Below, one piece after another: positions 1 through 11,400 of a stretch of DNA of 64,000 nucleotides. Source of the stretch: Glossina fuscipes (lineage: Eukaryota; Arthropoda; Insecta; Diptera; Glossinidae); contig NW_023998520.1 of the NCBI RefSeq assembly GCF_014805625.2, positions 182,902 to 246,901 of the forward strand. Direction: 5' to 3'. A program made the position numbers and the translations under genes. The notes under the pieces were generated by a model that saw nothing but the letters and a program-made list of their open reading frames with translations, ran no database searches and was not told the origin of the DNA. Positions within the stretch are counted from its first letter, which is position 1. Each line of letters opens with the position of its first letter.

Positions 1-115
1 AATTGTTCAAGTATTTGTATAAAAATTGGCCATGTACGAGAATAAGCCAAAAATGTGAGAATAAGCCCATAAAAATTGGCCAAATATGAGAATAAGCATA
101 TTATGTATACTGATC
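1..115. repeat. satellite-like AT-rich repeat fragment
   Basis: This stretch repeats a short phrase containing 'AAAAATTGGCCATGTACGAG' followed by 'AATAAGCC', with slightly different spacing each time. The same phrases recur at 8479-8750 and 11071-11390, where the larger period is about 180 bases. It is probably a partial monomer cut by the window edge. No coding potential is evident. Confidence 0.65.
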
Positions 116-678
116 GAGTTTATTTAATTTTTAAATATATCACTGACTATATTAATATACCGCATGTAGCATCCATGCTTAAGTGATTGATAAAAAAAGA
201 TTCCTTTTCGAAATGAAAAACTGAGACGTTGGAATCGAAAAGAACTGGATGCCGGCCACTTATGTAGAATCTTACGTGTATTGAGAACATATTCATTCTA
301 GGAGGTTTTCGATGGGTATGTCCATACGCCACAAGGAGAAGGACGTGTTTCGCAAGTGGAGTAAAGCATTTTAATAGGTTGCTCTTTCCATAGCCGTGTT
401 GCAATGTAATTCAATTCAGTGACATCTGAGAGTAATTGAGAATAACTGTAACAGCCAGAGAATGCGTGCCAGTTGAACTAAAAAGGAAAACAGCTGTAAA
501 ATGTATAGAAATAAAGCATGCCAGTTGTAGGATGTATGTGTTCCATATTATGAGTAACAAGCAAAAAACACGGAAAATAAAGATGCTCACAGTTTCGTTG
601 CGTAGGCTTGTTCTTCCGTGCGTTAGTTTCTATGCGTGTATTCGTCGGTCCTTTAACTTACAGTCTATGGGTACATCT
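116..678. other. no recognisable gene
   Basis: Only short unrelated open frames are present. I see no motif or splice pattern that supports a gene. The stretch leads into a (CA)n tract. Confidence 0.5.
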
Positions 679-709
679 ACACACACACGCACACGCACAC
701 ACACACACA
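679..709. repeat. (CA)n microsatellite at LINE 5' junction
   Basis: A run of CA dinucleotides, with two CG interruptions, ends exactly where the R1-type element sequence 'GGCTAAGCTCAGGCTACTG' begins. The second copy of the same element near 29256 also starts at a CA tract. This suggests microsatellite-targeted insertion. Confidence 0.8.
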
Positions 710-2690
710 GGGCTAAGCTCAGGCTACTGTACGGGCCACAGGTGGCCGGATCGTGATCGGCCTGCGAGTACCCAAAGGTATATTAGTAGGTTAGCTGCGA
801 ATAACATATAAGCAGTCCCCGACCAAGAGCGGCAGAGGAAGAGGGGCGGGTGAAAAGGCCGCATAACCCTGCGAATCTTCGGTGACAGGACGAGTAAGCG
901 CCGTCCTTGAAATAGGTGCTCCCCACTCTTGTATGGGGTGGCACCGAGGGAGAGAATTCTTCAATTCTACGAAGCCTAGGGATAGGCCGGTGAGGTTGGC
1001 ATACCGGAACACGTAACTGAATCGATGACTTTGAGCTGGTGGTGGCAGTATTCCGTTACCTGAGTAGGTTGGAGTGACACCCAGCCGAAATGGCTTTCGG
1101 GCTAATGCTGACACCGCTGCCGCCCCGTTAAAATTATGGCAAGTCTGGGAAGTACGTTCTAGGCCGCACCGTTAAGTTGGTGGGTGTAGGCCCAGTTGAG
1201 ATGAACTCCTGGCTAAAGCTGGACCTGGCACTGAACGCTAGTCTCATAAGGGCTAGCGTCAACCCACTGCATGGCCTCACTGCTTGCAAAGATAACCATG
1301 GGGTCCTAACAGCAACTACACCAGCGGAGCCGGATAGCGGCTTTCCAGTTGGGGCCCAATTCAAATCAAAATGTCTACTATTAATCAAAAATCAAACACA
1401 CCAACAGGCATCAGGGGTCACGCCGGCGCTTTGAGCGAAGAGAACCTCTTCAAAGTGAGCGGGAGAATAATGAGGTCGCCAGTAGGCGTGCAAACGCAGC
1501 CTCATTTCGGACAAACGCTCCCAGAGACGTCAAACCACACAACAGTGGACGTGGAGGACGTGACAGCCTTCGTAAAGTTGGGCGGCTACATAAAGGATTT
1601 GGTTGTGATGCTGCAGGAAAACGATGGGAAAAGGCAACACATAAACCAACAAATGCGCGACACAATAGACGGCATCAAAAGGATGTATGAAAAATGCCGG
1701 CTTGATATAGACGCCATACGAACTTTTCGCAAGGAGACTAGGGATAAGAGTCTCCAAACTTCCCCGCACACATTCGCGCAAAAGGTGATGGAGCGAAGCG
1801 GCGGGATCACTCCGCTACAGAATGCAAGCGGGGTAAAGCGAACGCAGGCGAGTAAACGTAGGCAGCCCGGGGATGTGGACACGCCGACCGCCAAACGTCG
1901 TAACGTAACCATAACGGGGGCTGCTGAGCAGCACACGGCAGGCGTCTCTAACGGCCAGCACCCACTGAAGAACTTAGAGTGGCAGAAAGTCAGAGCAAAA
2001 ATGGAAAGAAAAGAAAGGCGGTTCGGCTAAAAGAAAGACCTGTGAAGGGTAGACCCGATGCTCTCGTCATAGCAGCTAAAGACGAGCTCTCGTATGCGGA
2101 TATGCTCCGCAAGGTTAAGGACGAACCGCAATTAAGTAAGTTTGGTGAGGCGGTGCAGAAGCTAAGAAGAACGCAGAAGGGCGAGCTTCTATTGCAAGAG
2201 CGGAGAGAAAGCAGAAGAGCTGAGAGCGGCAGTGGGCTCCTTTTTAGGAGGGGAGGCCGTAGTCAGGTGTCTGAAGCAACGCAAAATGGTCGAGTGCAAG
2301 GACATCGACGAAGTCACCACCGGGGAGGACACAAGCAGCGCACTTAAGTCCCAGTAATGCGTGGCATCCGTAGTGGTGGTTAACTTAAGGAAAGCATATA
2401 GCGGCACGCAGACGGCGCTCATTAGCCTACAGCAGGAGGAAGCCGCTAAGCTACTGGCAGGCGGAAAATTGCGTATAGGCTGGGTGATCTGTAGGATCAG
2501 AAAGCGCACACCTTTGTTGAGATGTTTCCGATGCCTGGAGTTTGGGCACATAGCAAAGCAATGTGCAGCCCCATCTAACCGGTCAAAGGCTTGTCGGAGG
2601 TGTGGAGAGGAAGGCCATATTGCAAAAAACTGCACTAAGGAGGCTTTTTGCTTGTTCCGACGCGTGCGCTCACATAAAGTTATGTAGCGA
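710..2690 (+). mobile_element. R1-type non-LTR retrotransposon, copy 1, 3'-truncated
   Basis: The element starts after a (CA)n tract with a GC-richer leader of about 660 bases, then an ORF1 (1371-2690). It stops inside the zinc-knuckle region, so endonuclease and reverse transcriptase are missing. The leader and ORF1 are nearly the same as in the copy at 29256-32430, which continues into ORF2. R1-clade families such as Waldo are known to target ACAY or CA-type repeats, and the placement here matches that. Clade assignment is by motif, not by alignment. Confidence 0.8.
1371..2690 (+). pseudogene. R1-type LINE ORF1 (Gag-like, CCHC), broken
   Basis: ORF1 proteins bind the element RNA. The first frame (1371-2030, 219 codons) has a helical, charged middle that could form a coiled coil. 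The reading frame then shifts near 2000 to a lysine-rich segment (1979-2347), with a further shift near 2195. A last frame (2361-2687) carries two zinc knuckles of the form CX2CX4HX4C ('CFRCLEFGHIAKQC' and 'CRRCGEEGHIAKNC'). Copy 2 at 30251-30643 shows a third cysteine cluster that is lost here, because copy 1 diverges at about 2650. Comparing the two copies locates the shifts, so this ORF1 is not functional as it stands. Confidence 0.8.
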
Positions 2691-3000
2691 AGATGCTGAT
2701 GACGAGGGTTAGGTTGATTATATATTTTGATGTTAAAAAGGAATGACTGTTATTTGCATTTCGATTGGCAGATTGAAACATTTAAATGAAATGCGTTAAG
2801 AGAATAAACTTTGATCCGGGCATTATGAAACTACCTGTGGATGGTAAATTCATCAATTATTTAAGCCAGTCTATCGCAAAAAGAGGTGATTTCTTCTTTC
2901 GTCGCTTTTCTCTTTACGAACGACGTTCGTGCTCGCCGCAACATTTGATAATTAAGAATGCTGCGTCTGTTGAATGTGCTATGGAAACGGACAAGGAGAA
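2691..3000. other. no recognisable gene
   Basis: Unique-looking AT-rich sequence after the broken end of the R1-type copy. There are short open frames only, and nothing I can assign. Confidence 0.45.
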
Positions 3001-3360
3001 TGCGAAACGCTTATTCTCAAAAGTCACACAATACTTGTAAACAAATTTATTCAAACGTTCTCAGTTGTATGGAATTTGTATTTTCTCAGTTGTTTGGAAT
3101 TTGTATACAAATTATTGAGAATATATACGCTTAATCTCGCATCGATGGCTTTTTTACAAAGACATGTTGAATTACTGAGAACGAATATGCGCTTACTCTC
3201 GAAAGTCACACAATACATGCAAAATTCTTGATAATTGTAAACGCTTATTCTCGAAAGTCACACAATACATGCAAAATTCTTGATAATTGTATACGCTTAT
3301 TCTCGAAAGTCACACAATACTTGCAAAATTCTTGATAATTGTATACGCTTATTCTCACGT
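3001..3360. repeat. 52-bp minisatellite containing CGCTTATTCTC
   Basis: Three near-identical tandem units of about 52 bases run from roughly 3190 to 3357. Each begins with 'CGCTTATTCTCGAAAGTCAC' and contains 'AAAATTCTTGATAATTGT'. A looser copy lies at 3009. 'CGCTTATTCTC' is the reverse complement of the 'GAGAATAAGCG' phrase in the satellite at 8479 and 11071, so the families look related but inverted. Confidence 0.8.
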
Positions 3361-3838
3361 TTTTAAGTCACAGTCCTGGTTATCATCACAAAGCAACTAA
3401 AGACACGGCCATGGGTAAATCGTCTCTTTTGCTCAGCCCAACGAAACATAAGTATATACCGTAGGTAATGTCCCACATGTTGTCAAAAGTGCTACACTGG
3501 CTACTTTTAAAAATTCCTTACATTATTCAATATGAACAACTTCTGCTTCCATTATCATTAAACGAACAATGGCGTAAACTTAATTAAAGTAAATAAAAGT
3601 AAACACATTAGAGACATAAACACTTTCTCATACATGTGCTTATACATGTATGTGTACAAGTATTTAACTCTTTTTGTTCTCGCTCCTCAAATATTGCAAA
3701 ACATTTAAATAAATTTTCTTTCAATTATGATGGTTGGAATGTGTATGTATGTATGTATACCCGCGTATGTATGTATGCGTGGCGAAATTTATTGACATTC
3801 GAACTTTATATTGGCATCTTTACAGTTACACATTCTAG
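3361..3838. other. no recognisable gene; probable intron
   Basis: AT-rich sequence leading to the splice acceptor of the first Trpm exon fragment. No open frame of note. Confidence 0.4.
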
Positions 3839-3977
3839 TACACCCGTCGTTTGTCTTGTTAACGAGGGCGGTACAAATACAATACGTTTTAGAATACGTG
3901 ACGGATACACCACCCGTACCGGTGGTCGTATGCGATGGTGCTGGGCGTGCTGCCGATTTAATAGCATTTGTTCACAA
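3839..3977 (+). pseudogene. Trpm: Trpm channel, N-terminal homology-region exon, frameshifted
   Basis: TRPM proteins are cation channels with a large cytoplasmic N-terminal homology region. This exon encodes a segment containing 'EGGTNTIR', then after a frame change '[17 protein letters not shown]' followed by '[10 protein letters not shown]', a hallmark of the TRPM N-terminal region. An acceptor (TTCTAG) precedes it and a donor (GTAAGT) follows at 3978. A small deletion just after the TNTIR codons breaks the frame, which is why I call it a pseudogene. Further Trpm exons lie at 6137-6754 in the same orientation, so this is a partial genomic copy with introns rather than a retrocopy. Confidence 0.85.
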
Positions 3978-6136
3978 GTAAGTTATGCCAACACACTGAC
4001 ACATACTTACATATTATACATATATTTGCCTGACTATCCTGGGCACCCATTAAACTGTATTTTAAACGTTTCGCTCTTATTTTATTATTATTACTACCCT
4101 TGTACAACGGGATAGACACATGACGTTTTATTATTTTACGAAATCACTTAGGTTTAAGATTTTCTTTTAAATGTTTTATGTTCCATTGTTATGTTTTCGT
4201 ATAGTAATGATTGGAAAATCTGTGATTGGGATAGAATATGGCCAGAATGGCACATAAGAAAAAGCCCGAAAAAGTTTGTTTATTTTAGATTAGGCTCTGG
4301 CCTTTGTGTTTATCATTTCTTTTTTAATATTTTGTTTTCAATGCTAACGAAACATCAACGTACATTACGAACTTTTAGGGGATTTATAGAAAATTTTCTT
4401 ATATATAAAAACTTATGGGCTGCTTTATGCCCGAAGGCCGCTATTTAAATTCACTTAAAAGCGCAAGTGAGTTAAGCTGATAAGAAATGCATTTTCATAA
4501 ATGCGATCATCATCAGCTCTATTTGTGGTGCAGAAGAAAATAGTTTTTAATGAAAGCTTAGGGATTATCACATATCAAGGCCTTCAAAACTCAAATTTTA
4601 ATCAAGTTAAAAAAAAAAACACGCTATAATCACGAAGGCCGATCATATCAACAAATACCAAGAATTACACCTCGTTCCACATAAGCGTCTTTCCCACGAG
4701 AATGCTCTAAAAAATAATAAACCTACGCGATCCAAATCTGCTACTTAACTCGTACTCCAAAAGGATGCTTTAGAGCAATTTTCCTTAGAAAATATTAAAA
4801 TTTGGACGCTTCGTCATATAAAGGTGACACCAAGTTCAAAAAACTATAAGCGAAAACCATTGATGCAATTTAAAAGAAGTGTTTTTTTTTGACAATAAAT
4901 TTTGGAAGGAAGCAAAAACAATATAATAATAGCATCCGAGGAGATAATTAAGAATATATTTTAATATTCTTACGGAAATCGCAAACCCAGATCATTTTAA
5001 CTAATTGATCTTCCCAAATAATAAATTCCCTAGAGAGGGAAAACCCAATGGCACATTCGCGGCGCGTCATACAACTGACTTCAATTTTGATAGTTTTTTC
5101 ACTTAAAAAAGGCAGTCATTGTGAAAAATTGGTGCAACATATATTAATCGAAATAGTTTTCATCATTTTCTACAACATTTTACAATATTTTTGGTAACAT
5201 GGTGATGTCATGTCGAAAGAGCTTATATCGGTTCGGCAGCGATTCACTCACCGATCGACTTTCGCAGTTCTTCAACATTGAGGACCTCTGTGCCAGCGAT
5301 CTGGACAAATGGTAATCAGGAAAAGCCGTGCCTGGCTTATACGATGGGTATGGAAGAATTTCCCATTTGAGCTACAACAATGTATCCAAGACAGCGCTTG
5401 CAACACGCGGCCAAAAAATGGCATTTTCAGTCAATTCGTCTCGAGGCTTTTAAACCGTTGGAATCAAAACCGACAATTTGGATATGATGGTGCAGCATCA
5501 TCATAAGCTTCTGGCATTGCAATGAATTCGGAAGAAGAAAAATTTTAAACGTTCCATGATTGGGGTCAACGCACGCCCAATAAATCAATTATATTAAAAG
5601 GAAAACTGTTATTTTATATAAAGGACGCTCAAAAGCATCGAATTCAACTGTTATGTACAGTGGGATTTTCCATTTCATTTTCACTTTGAACTGTAGGAAT
5701 CGTGTTTCAAAATTAACGCACCTTCCTAGGGATATATTTCGCACTAACCCTATTGCTACGTTCCAAAAATGTCTATTTAGTAACGGCCATGTGCGGCAAG
5801 TGATTCTGCTTAAGTCGAAGGATAATACAGCAGGGTTGACATGGCTGCGTTACGGTATCCAAAGCAAGCACTAAGCAGTCAGGCTGGAGTTATTTGAAAG
5901 TAAGAGTTGATACAACTGAAGAACATACCCTTGAACACAGCTTTCGTTACTTTCGACAAAATATATTTTTTCATTCCCATGAAATAAACCCTTTCTTCGT
6001 AATGTAAGGAGGACGAGTTATTTATATGCCTGGAATTTAATTCGCTCTCTGTCATTCACACATAATTATAGTAATTGATTCATTTCCCACTTTTCTACAT
6101 TAAAAAAAGTGCTAATCATTCTCTTGAATCGTTTAG
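3978..6136. other. Trpm intron or inserted DNA
   Basis: About 2.1 kb between two Trpm exon fragments, longer than the neighbouring introns (about 90-100 bases). Two or more Trpm exons expected here are not visible, so sequence may have been deleted and replaced. A coding-like patch at about 5205-5520 (plus) reads as a plausible protein with frame changes. I do not recognise it. Confidence 0.4.
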
Positions 6137-6754
6137 ATATACATCGGATAGTGATGAGCAGGCGCAGGAATTGGATCAAACTATTTTAACCGCTTTATTT
6201 AAATCGCAGCATCTAAGTCCACCTGAACAACTTAGCTTGGCTTTAACATGGAATCGGGTTGATATTGCACGCAGCGAAATCTTTGTGTACGGTCAAGAAT
6301 GGCCCTTAGGTAAATTTTCTTCCGAGAAAGCAAAACGCTGATATTTCTTGATTTGGTTGTGTGTAACATAGATTTTCCTTTTTTTTTCTTTTTGTAATTC
6401 TTCTTAGGCGCTTTGGACGAAGCGATGATGCAAGCTCTTGAACACGATAGAATCGATTTCGTTAAATTATTACTAGAAAATGGTGTTTCAATGAAAAAGT
6501 TTTTAACGATACCGCGACTTGAAGATTTTTACAATACAAAACATGGACCAGCTAATACTTTAGGGTAAGTAACTTGTTAACTAAACTAATTGACGGGATA
6601 AGTGCATTCGTTTACAAATTTTATTGTTTTAATTTTGTATTATCTGCCTCTAGTTATATATTACGTGATGTTCGTCCTCATATACCCAAGGGATATATTA
6701 TACTTTACATGATATCGGTTTAGTAATAAATAAATTAATGGGCGGTGCTTACAG
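6137..6754 (+). pseudogene. Trpm: Trpm channel, three consecutive exons
   Basis: Three exons at 6137-6309, 6408-6564 and 6654-6754 are separated by short introns with GT donors and AG acceptors at each edge. In order they encode '[20 protein letters not shown]' then '[10 protein letters not shown]', next '[19 protein letters not shown]' with '[18 protein letters not shown]', and then 'YILRDVRPHIPKGY'. These are strongly conserved TRPM segments before the transmembrane domain. In the third exon one T is missing after the GYI codons, which brings stops in frame, although the remaining codons still match TRPM after the shift. Exon order and spacing look natural. The channel domain is absent, so the copy is partial and dead. 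Confidence 0.88.
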
Positions 6755-8459
6755 GTAAGTGAATTAGGCTTTCAATTAATAGTCCATTCACCAGATCTCA
6801 TAAATTATAAATCAGAGGAGATTGATCAGCGTCTCGAAACAGCATCTGAGAGTATCAGTTGGTCGATCGGAAAACTGATGCTTTATTCAGGAAGTATAGG
6901 GTCTTTTATCTAGCAATGTCAAGCGATGATGCTATCTTTCTGGAAACAAGCGCTGTTCGCTTACATACCATCGATTTAAGGGTGAAAAAGTTACTAAACA
7001 TTGTTTATAAATGCCATTCATTCACTGTCAGGATCAAAAGCCAACCCAAGCTGTGTCAAGCTTTTTGCTTGGACACGTGTTTCGACAATTTGCTTTTAGG
7101 TCGCCGATTTCCTTTTAGATTTTATAATAAAGGATTGTGTTCATGCATTTCCAACACACAATCAGGTAGTGTACAGGGAATGTATCTACAAACCTTCTAC
7201 TTTTGACTTGCCAAAGTCAAAATAACAGTTTTACGTAAGGGACGAAATTCTAAATGAATCCGCTTTTTGAAAAATAGCACAGCGGAGGGCAGTAAATGGA
7301 CTATGCGATTTGAGAGACCATACATTTGTAGAGTAAAGCGCGCCTAGAATCACACTACGCCAATTTTCTAAGACTTAGTTTTAAAGGGCATCTTTTGAAT
7401 ATAAGTAGTAAAGGTTAGGCCAACATCTTCTATGAATTAAAAGTTACAGTCATACTCTACACCAGAATATATAATAGTAATTTTGTGCGGTTGCAAATGC
7501 CATCCAGCGGAAGTTAAAAATAGATCGACGTACGTTCAGCTTTTTTGTGTATTTGTTTGCTTTATATCTGTTCATGAATTCTTGTATTCCACTGTGGTTC
7601 GTAATTCTTGAGTTATTTTGATCAAAATTGGTAAGCGGACATGTTTTGGCCCAAGAAATTGGAAATGAATCGGATTACTGATACGGTATAAAAATTTCAT
7701 GTGGATAGCCCAACCTTTTGAGCCACCTTCCCTATAAGGCTTCCTACGGAAACTTACCCCTTTTGTGAAAAACAAATAAGAAAGTTATAGTCGGCGGGGA
7801 TCGAATCTTCCCTCTCTCTCTCTCTCTCTACCCACAACTATGCATTTCGCATTCTAATGTCCATTTTCTTTCATTTGATACCCATATCGCTGGTATTATT
7901 AAGAAAATATTAATCGCTGTGTCTACCATATTCATTTTAGAATTAACCCATTTTTAGGCAGATAATGTATCTACTTTTGAGAAATGTAGGAAATGGTTTA
8001 AAACGCTTTGTGTTGTTTACTTTATGATAAATAAGCCTTAAACCTCAAAAAATTTAATTTTAATTACTCCTAACTTTATGTTGGCACGGCCGGTTGGATC
8101 TACTTTTGGACCTAGAGAGTAAAGTGCCTCGTAAAGCAAATATTGAAAATTTCAGTATTCTAACTTTAATAATTTCCGAGGAACGAGGAAAAATTTAAAA
8201 ATTTTTGTTAGATAAAACTGGGTTGCGTTCAGTTTATGCTCTAATGCGCCCTGACCAACTTGGCCAATTTTCAATACGAACCAGCGTTCAGGAACTTCCA
8301 ATGTATCTTATTTGAAGTCGATATTTTAATTTTTGCGAGAAGGAGAATGATAAAAACACGCACCACGCGTCAGTATTCAGTATTTCACGCTGATCAAGAA
8401 TATATACAGCTTATAGGGTCTCTTCTGAACCTTACTGTAGATATTGAGTACATGATGTA
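6755..8459. other. no recognisable gene; includes (CT)n
   Basis: About 1.7 kb with no supported gene. A (CT)n microsatellite occupies about 7809-7829. Open frames such as that at 6859-7206 show no family motif and look like chance. Confidence 0.45.
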
Positions 8460-8750
8460 TTTAAATAAAAAATGGGGGTGTTTGTATAAAAATTTGCGTG
8501 CATGTGAGAATAAGCGTCCAATTTGTTTACATTTGTTGAATAATTGTTCAAGTATTTGTATAAAAATTTGGCCATATACGAGAATAAGCGTATAAAAATT
8601 TGGCCATGTACGAGAGTAAGCGTATAAAACTAAAAATTATTCTCAATAATTCAACAGGTGTTTGTATAAAAATTTGCGTGCATGTGCGAATAACGGTCCA
8701 TTTTGTTTACATTTGTTGAATAATTGTTCAAGTATTTGTGCTTGAATTGG
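8460..8750. repeat. satellite repeat, about 180-bp period
   Basis: Starts of the phrase 'TGTTTGTATAAAAATTTGCG' at about 8479 and 8659 give a period of about 180 bases. Within each unit, shorter phrases such as 'ATAAAAATTTGGCCAT' plus 'ACGAGAATAAGCG' recur at 30-40 base spacing. The array ends directly at the RNA polymerase I exon fragment. Nearly the same units occur at 11071-11390, and a fragment at 1-115. Confidence 0.8.
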
Positions 8751-8756
8751 CTTAAG

Positions 8757-9015
8757 GAATTGTGACGGTTATTTCTTACACCGGCTACGATATGGAGAAT
8801 GCCATGATTATAAATAAATCCGCCTATGAACGTGGTTTCGCTCACGGTAGCATCTATATATCAAAATGTTTTGAATCAAGTGGAACTTGCTATTTTGCCC
8901 GTAATCCGCAAATGCCAGAGCTTCGCGATCATTTAGATAATGACGGCTTACCTCATCCGGGCAGCAGACATGAATATGATGGCCCTTTATTGGTAGTTAA
9001 ATTGTTCTTAACATG
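8757..9015 (+). pseudogene. RpI135: RNA polymerase I second-largest subunit, one exon fragment
   Basis: The second-largest subunit forms half of the polymerase I active cleft and carries part of the catalytic site in the nucleolus. The frame reads 'VISYTGYDMENAMIINK' and 'SAYERGFAHGS', the conserved block found in all second-largest subunits; the later 'NDGLPHPGS' points to the polymerase I paralogue. The match stops after 'GSRHEYDGPL', where the frame runs into unrelated codons and a stop. The piece covers about 80 of over 1,100 residues and abuts a satellite array, so it is a fragment with no promoter or start. Confidence 0.85.
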
Positions 9016-9047
9016 AACTCCAAAGTTTATAGTATTTCTTAGTTTTG

Positions 9048-9190
9048 ACAAAGATGTAACACGTGTATGTCATAATCCTGAAAATGGTCTTTTCTTATTG
9101 GCTTGGATGTTGGTGGACATACGGTATACCAACGCTTCGGAAAATGATCAGCAAGTTGCCGTCAAATGGGCAAACGAGCATTGGATTTAA
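9048..9190 (+). pseudogene. unrecognised exon-like fragment
   Basis: An open stretch of about 47 codons containing 'VCHNPENGLFLLAWMLVDIR' has even amino-acid use and looks like conserved coding sequence. It ends in a TAA stop. I do not recognise the family. It does not continue the polymerase I subunit as I know it. It may be a fragment of a further host gene. Confidence 0.35.
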
Positions 9191-9606
9191 ATTGCTTTTC
9201 GTATATGCATGATATGATTTCAAACCCGATATTTAAGATATAGAAACGTAGAACCAGTTTTGGCTGATTCTCTAATATTCTTTTGCATTAGGACGATTCA
9301 TTGGTCGGTTTACAATATGTCGTGTTCTATCAGAAATCAATTTCAGCCTTAAGCGTTAGAAGAACAACAACGCCAACACCAACAACCATAAAAAACAAAT
9401 TGAAAACAACAATAGAATAGAAATGGAACAAGAAAATAAGGAAAATAAAAAAAAAGCCAAATGTTGTTAAAATATTTCTTGACTTGAAAGTTAAGATCGT
9501 AAGTGTCATCTGAACGGACAAGTCCCGCTTACTTAATTCTACACTCATACACACACTAATATACATACATACACACACAAACGGGCGCGCACAATTTCGC
9601 ACGTCA
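9191..9606. other. no recognisable gene
   Basis: AT-rich and purine-biased sequence with a short CA/TA-rich patch near 9540-9580. Nothing assignable. Confidence 0.4.
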
Positions 9607-11040
9607 GCTCATTCTACACTTTACATAACAATAGCGGCAGCGGTATTCATGGGCAATACGATTTCGGCAGATATTGTTTTTGCAATGGCTGGCTACTTTA
9701 ATATACTGCAGTTAGTTGCTGCCATTTGTTATCCTTTGGCGGTATCTTTTGGTGCTGAAGCTCTAGTCTCTTTAAGACGTATGCAAGCATTTTTACAACA
9801 AGATGACTGCGAGGACAGAACTCGCACCTATAAGATGGATCGTATGAGTAGTAGAACTAATGTTAAAGCTGTGGTTATTCAAGAAGCTAGTGCGAAATGG
9901 GATGCTAGCAAAGTAAAGCTTACCCTCGACAAGATTGAACTTTCAATACCTGTGGTCCCTGTAGGTGCTCGAAGGGTATTTTTGTATGATGTTATAATTC
10001 TTTCTTTTTAATGTATTTTTACTTGTTACTTACAGAGTTCTATTATGCAACTTATACTGGGCGAATTACAGGTGGTGGAGTTGTCATTAATGGAGCCATT
10101 TCATATGCTGCTCAAGAGCCTTGGCTGTTCTCAGGTACGGTAGGGTGCCGAATAATATATTATTTGGTGAAGAATATACTAAAGCACTTTATCGAGAGAT
10201 AACTAAATGCTGTGCTTTATCAGCGAATTTCGAGCAATTGCCATACGTTGATAAAGCAATTGTAGGTGAATGTGGCGCGTCCTTGTCGGGAGGACAAAGG
10301 GCTCGCATTAGTTTGGCACGGGCCATTTATAAACGGGCCTCGATTTACCTTTTATATGACCTGCTTAATGCAGTTGATACACACGTCGGCCGCCACCGGT
10401 TCGAAGAGGTTATTGGACCAAGGAGTTGTTTGGCTCAGCAGAATATTACTCGCATTCTTATTACACATCAAGTGCACTTTCTCAATGAAGCAGATTGGAT
10501 AGTTATTATTGAAAACGGCCGCCTATCCCGTCAGGGCACATATAAGGAACTGATCATAAGTGAATTAGATTTCGCCAAGCTGCTAGAGCGTCCCCAAAGA
10601 GAAAACAGCAAAAGTGAAAGCACCACTTCCAATTCGGAAGAATATTCAAATAAAGAAGAAGAAGATATTCCCTATATAGATGGAGTGCGTGAAAACGGCT
10701 ACCAACCATTAAGAAGAGAAAGTTCAAATGAAGCATCTCAGTCAAGGAATTCAGTTAGTTGCTAAAAATGTTTAAGAAAATCATGTTTAAAAAATAAGCC
10801 TATATGTTCACTACTGTTTTAGGAAAATGCAAGCGCTGAATTAACTGATAAAATAGCGTTGGTGGGCTTATCTTTCATGGTTTTCGTTATGTTGCTATCA
10901 CAAATTGTGTAGCGGCTCAGATTATTTTGTAAATATATGGATGCAGCAGGAGTATCTGCGTTCTATCAATGAAACAACTATCTTAACAACCTATGAATTC
11001 TTATCATTTATGGCGCTTTAATCGTCGGCTGCTATAGCGA
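9607..11040 (+). pseudogene. Mrp4: Mrp4-type ABC transporter (ABCC), nucleotide-binding domain 1, dead
   Basis: ABCC transporters export organic anions across membranes using two nucleotide-binding domains. The first exon (to 9975) encodes the end of a transmembrane domain ('SADIVFAMAGYFNILQL') and runs up to Walker A. After a 60-base intron, 10036-10765 encodes 'SYAAQEPWLFSG' (Q-loop), the signature 'LSGGQRARISLARAIYK', the Walker B region and the H-loop 'ITHQVHFL'. Decay is clear. Walker A reads GARRSS instead of the usual GxGKS, so the lysine is lost. Walker B has tyrosine where the catalytic-site aspartate is expected ('IYLLYDLLNAVDTH'). Two frameshifts occur near 10070 and 10142. A further exon from about 10823 is full of stops. 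Confidence 0.85.
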
Positions 11041-11059
11041 TAGTAACAGTCCTAGATAT

Positions 11060-11400
11060 TTTAATCTTGCCAACATCTGAGAGTAAGCGTTCGAATTTCC
11101 TAACATCTGAGAGTAAGCGTTTAAAAATTTGGCCATGTACGAGAGTAAGCGTATAAAACTGAAAATGATTCTCAATAAATCAACAGATGTTTGTATAAAA
11201 ATTTGCGTGCATGTGAGAATAAGCGTCCAATTTGTTTACATTTGTTGAATAATTGTTCAAGTATTTGTATAAAAATTTGGCCATATACGAGAATAAGCGT
11301 ATAAAAATTGCCAACATCTGAGAGTAAGCGTATATGTTTTACCTTTCTCAATAATTGAACATGTATTTGTATAAAAAATGCCTCTTTTGGCCTCTGGAAA
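11060..11400. repeat. satellite repeat, same family as 8460-8750
   Basis: Starts with two 'CAACATCTGAGAGTAAGCG'-type units, followed by a nearly exact copy of the 180-base unit found at 8479. It directly follows the decayed end of the Mrp4 fragment, so the same repeat borders two host-gene fragments. Confidence 0.8.

Noticed and set aside
436..811. Two overlapping plus-strand open frames across the (CA)n tract
   Set aside because: They are created by the CA repeat (Thr-His runs) and the LINE leader; no motif.
791..1434. Open frames in both directions in the R1 leader
   Set aside because: The leader is shared by both LINE copies and the frames are not conserved between them.
6859..7206. 115-codon frame downstream of the Trpm exons
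   Set aside because: Does not continue TRPM and shows no domain; composition is mixed.
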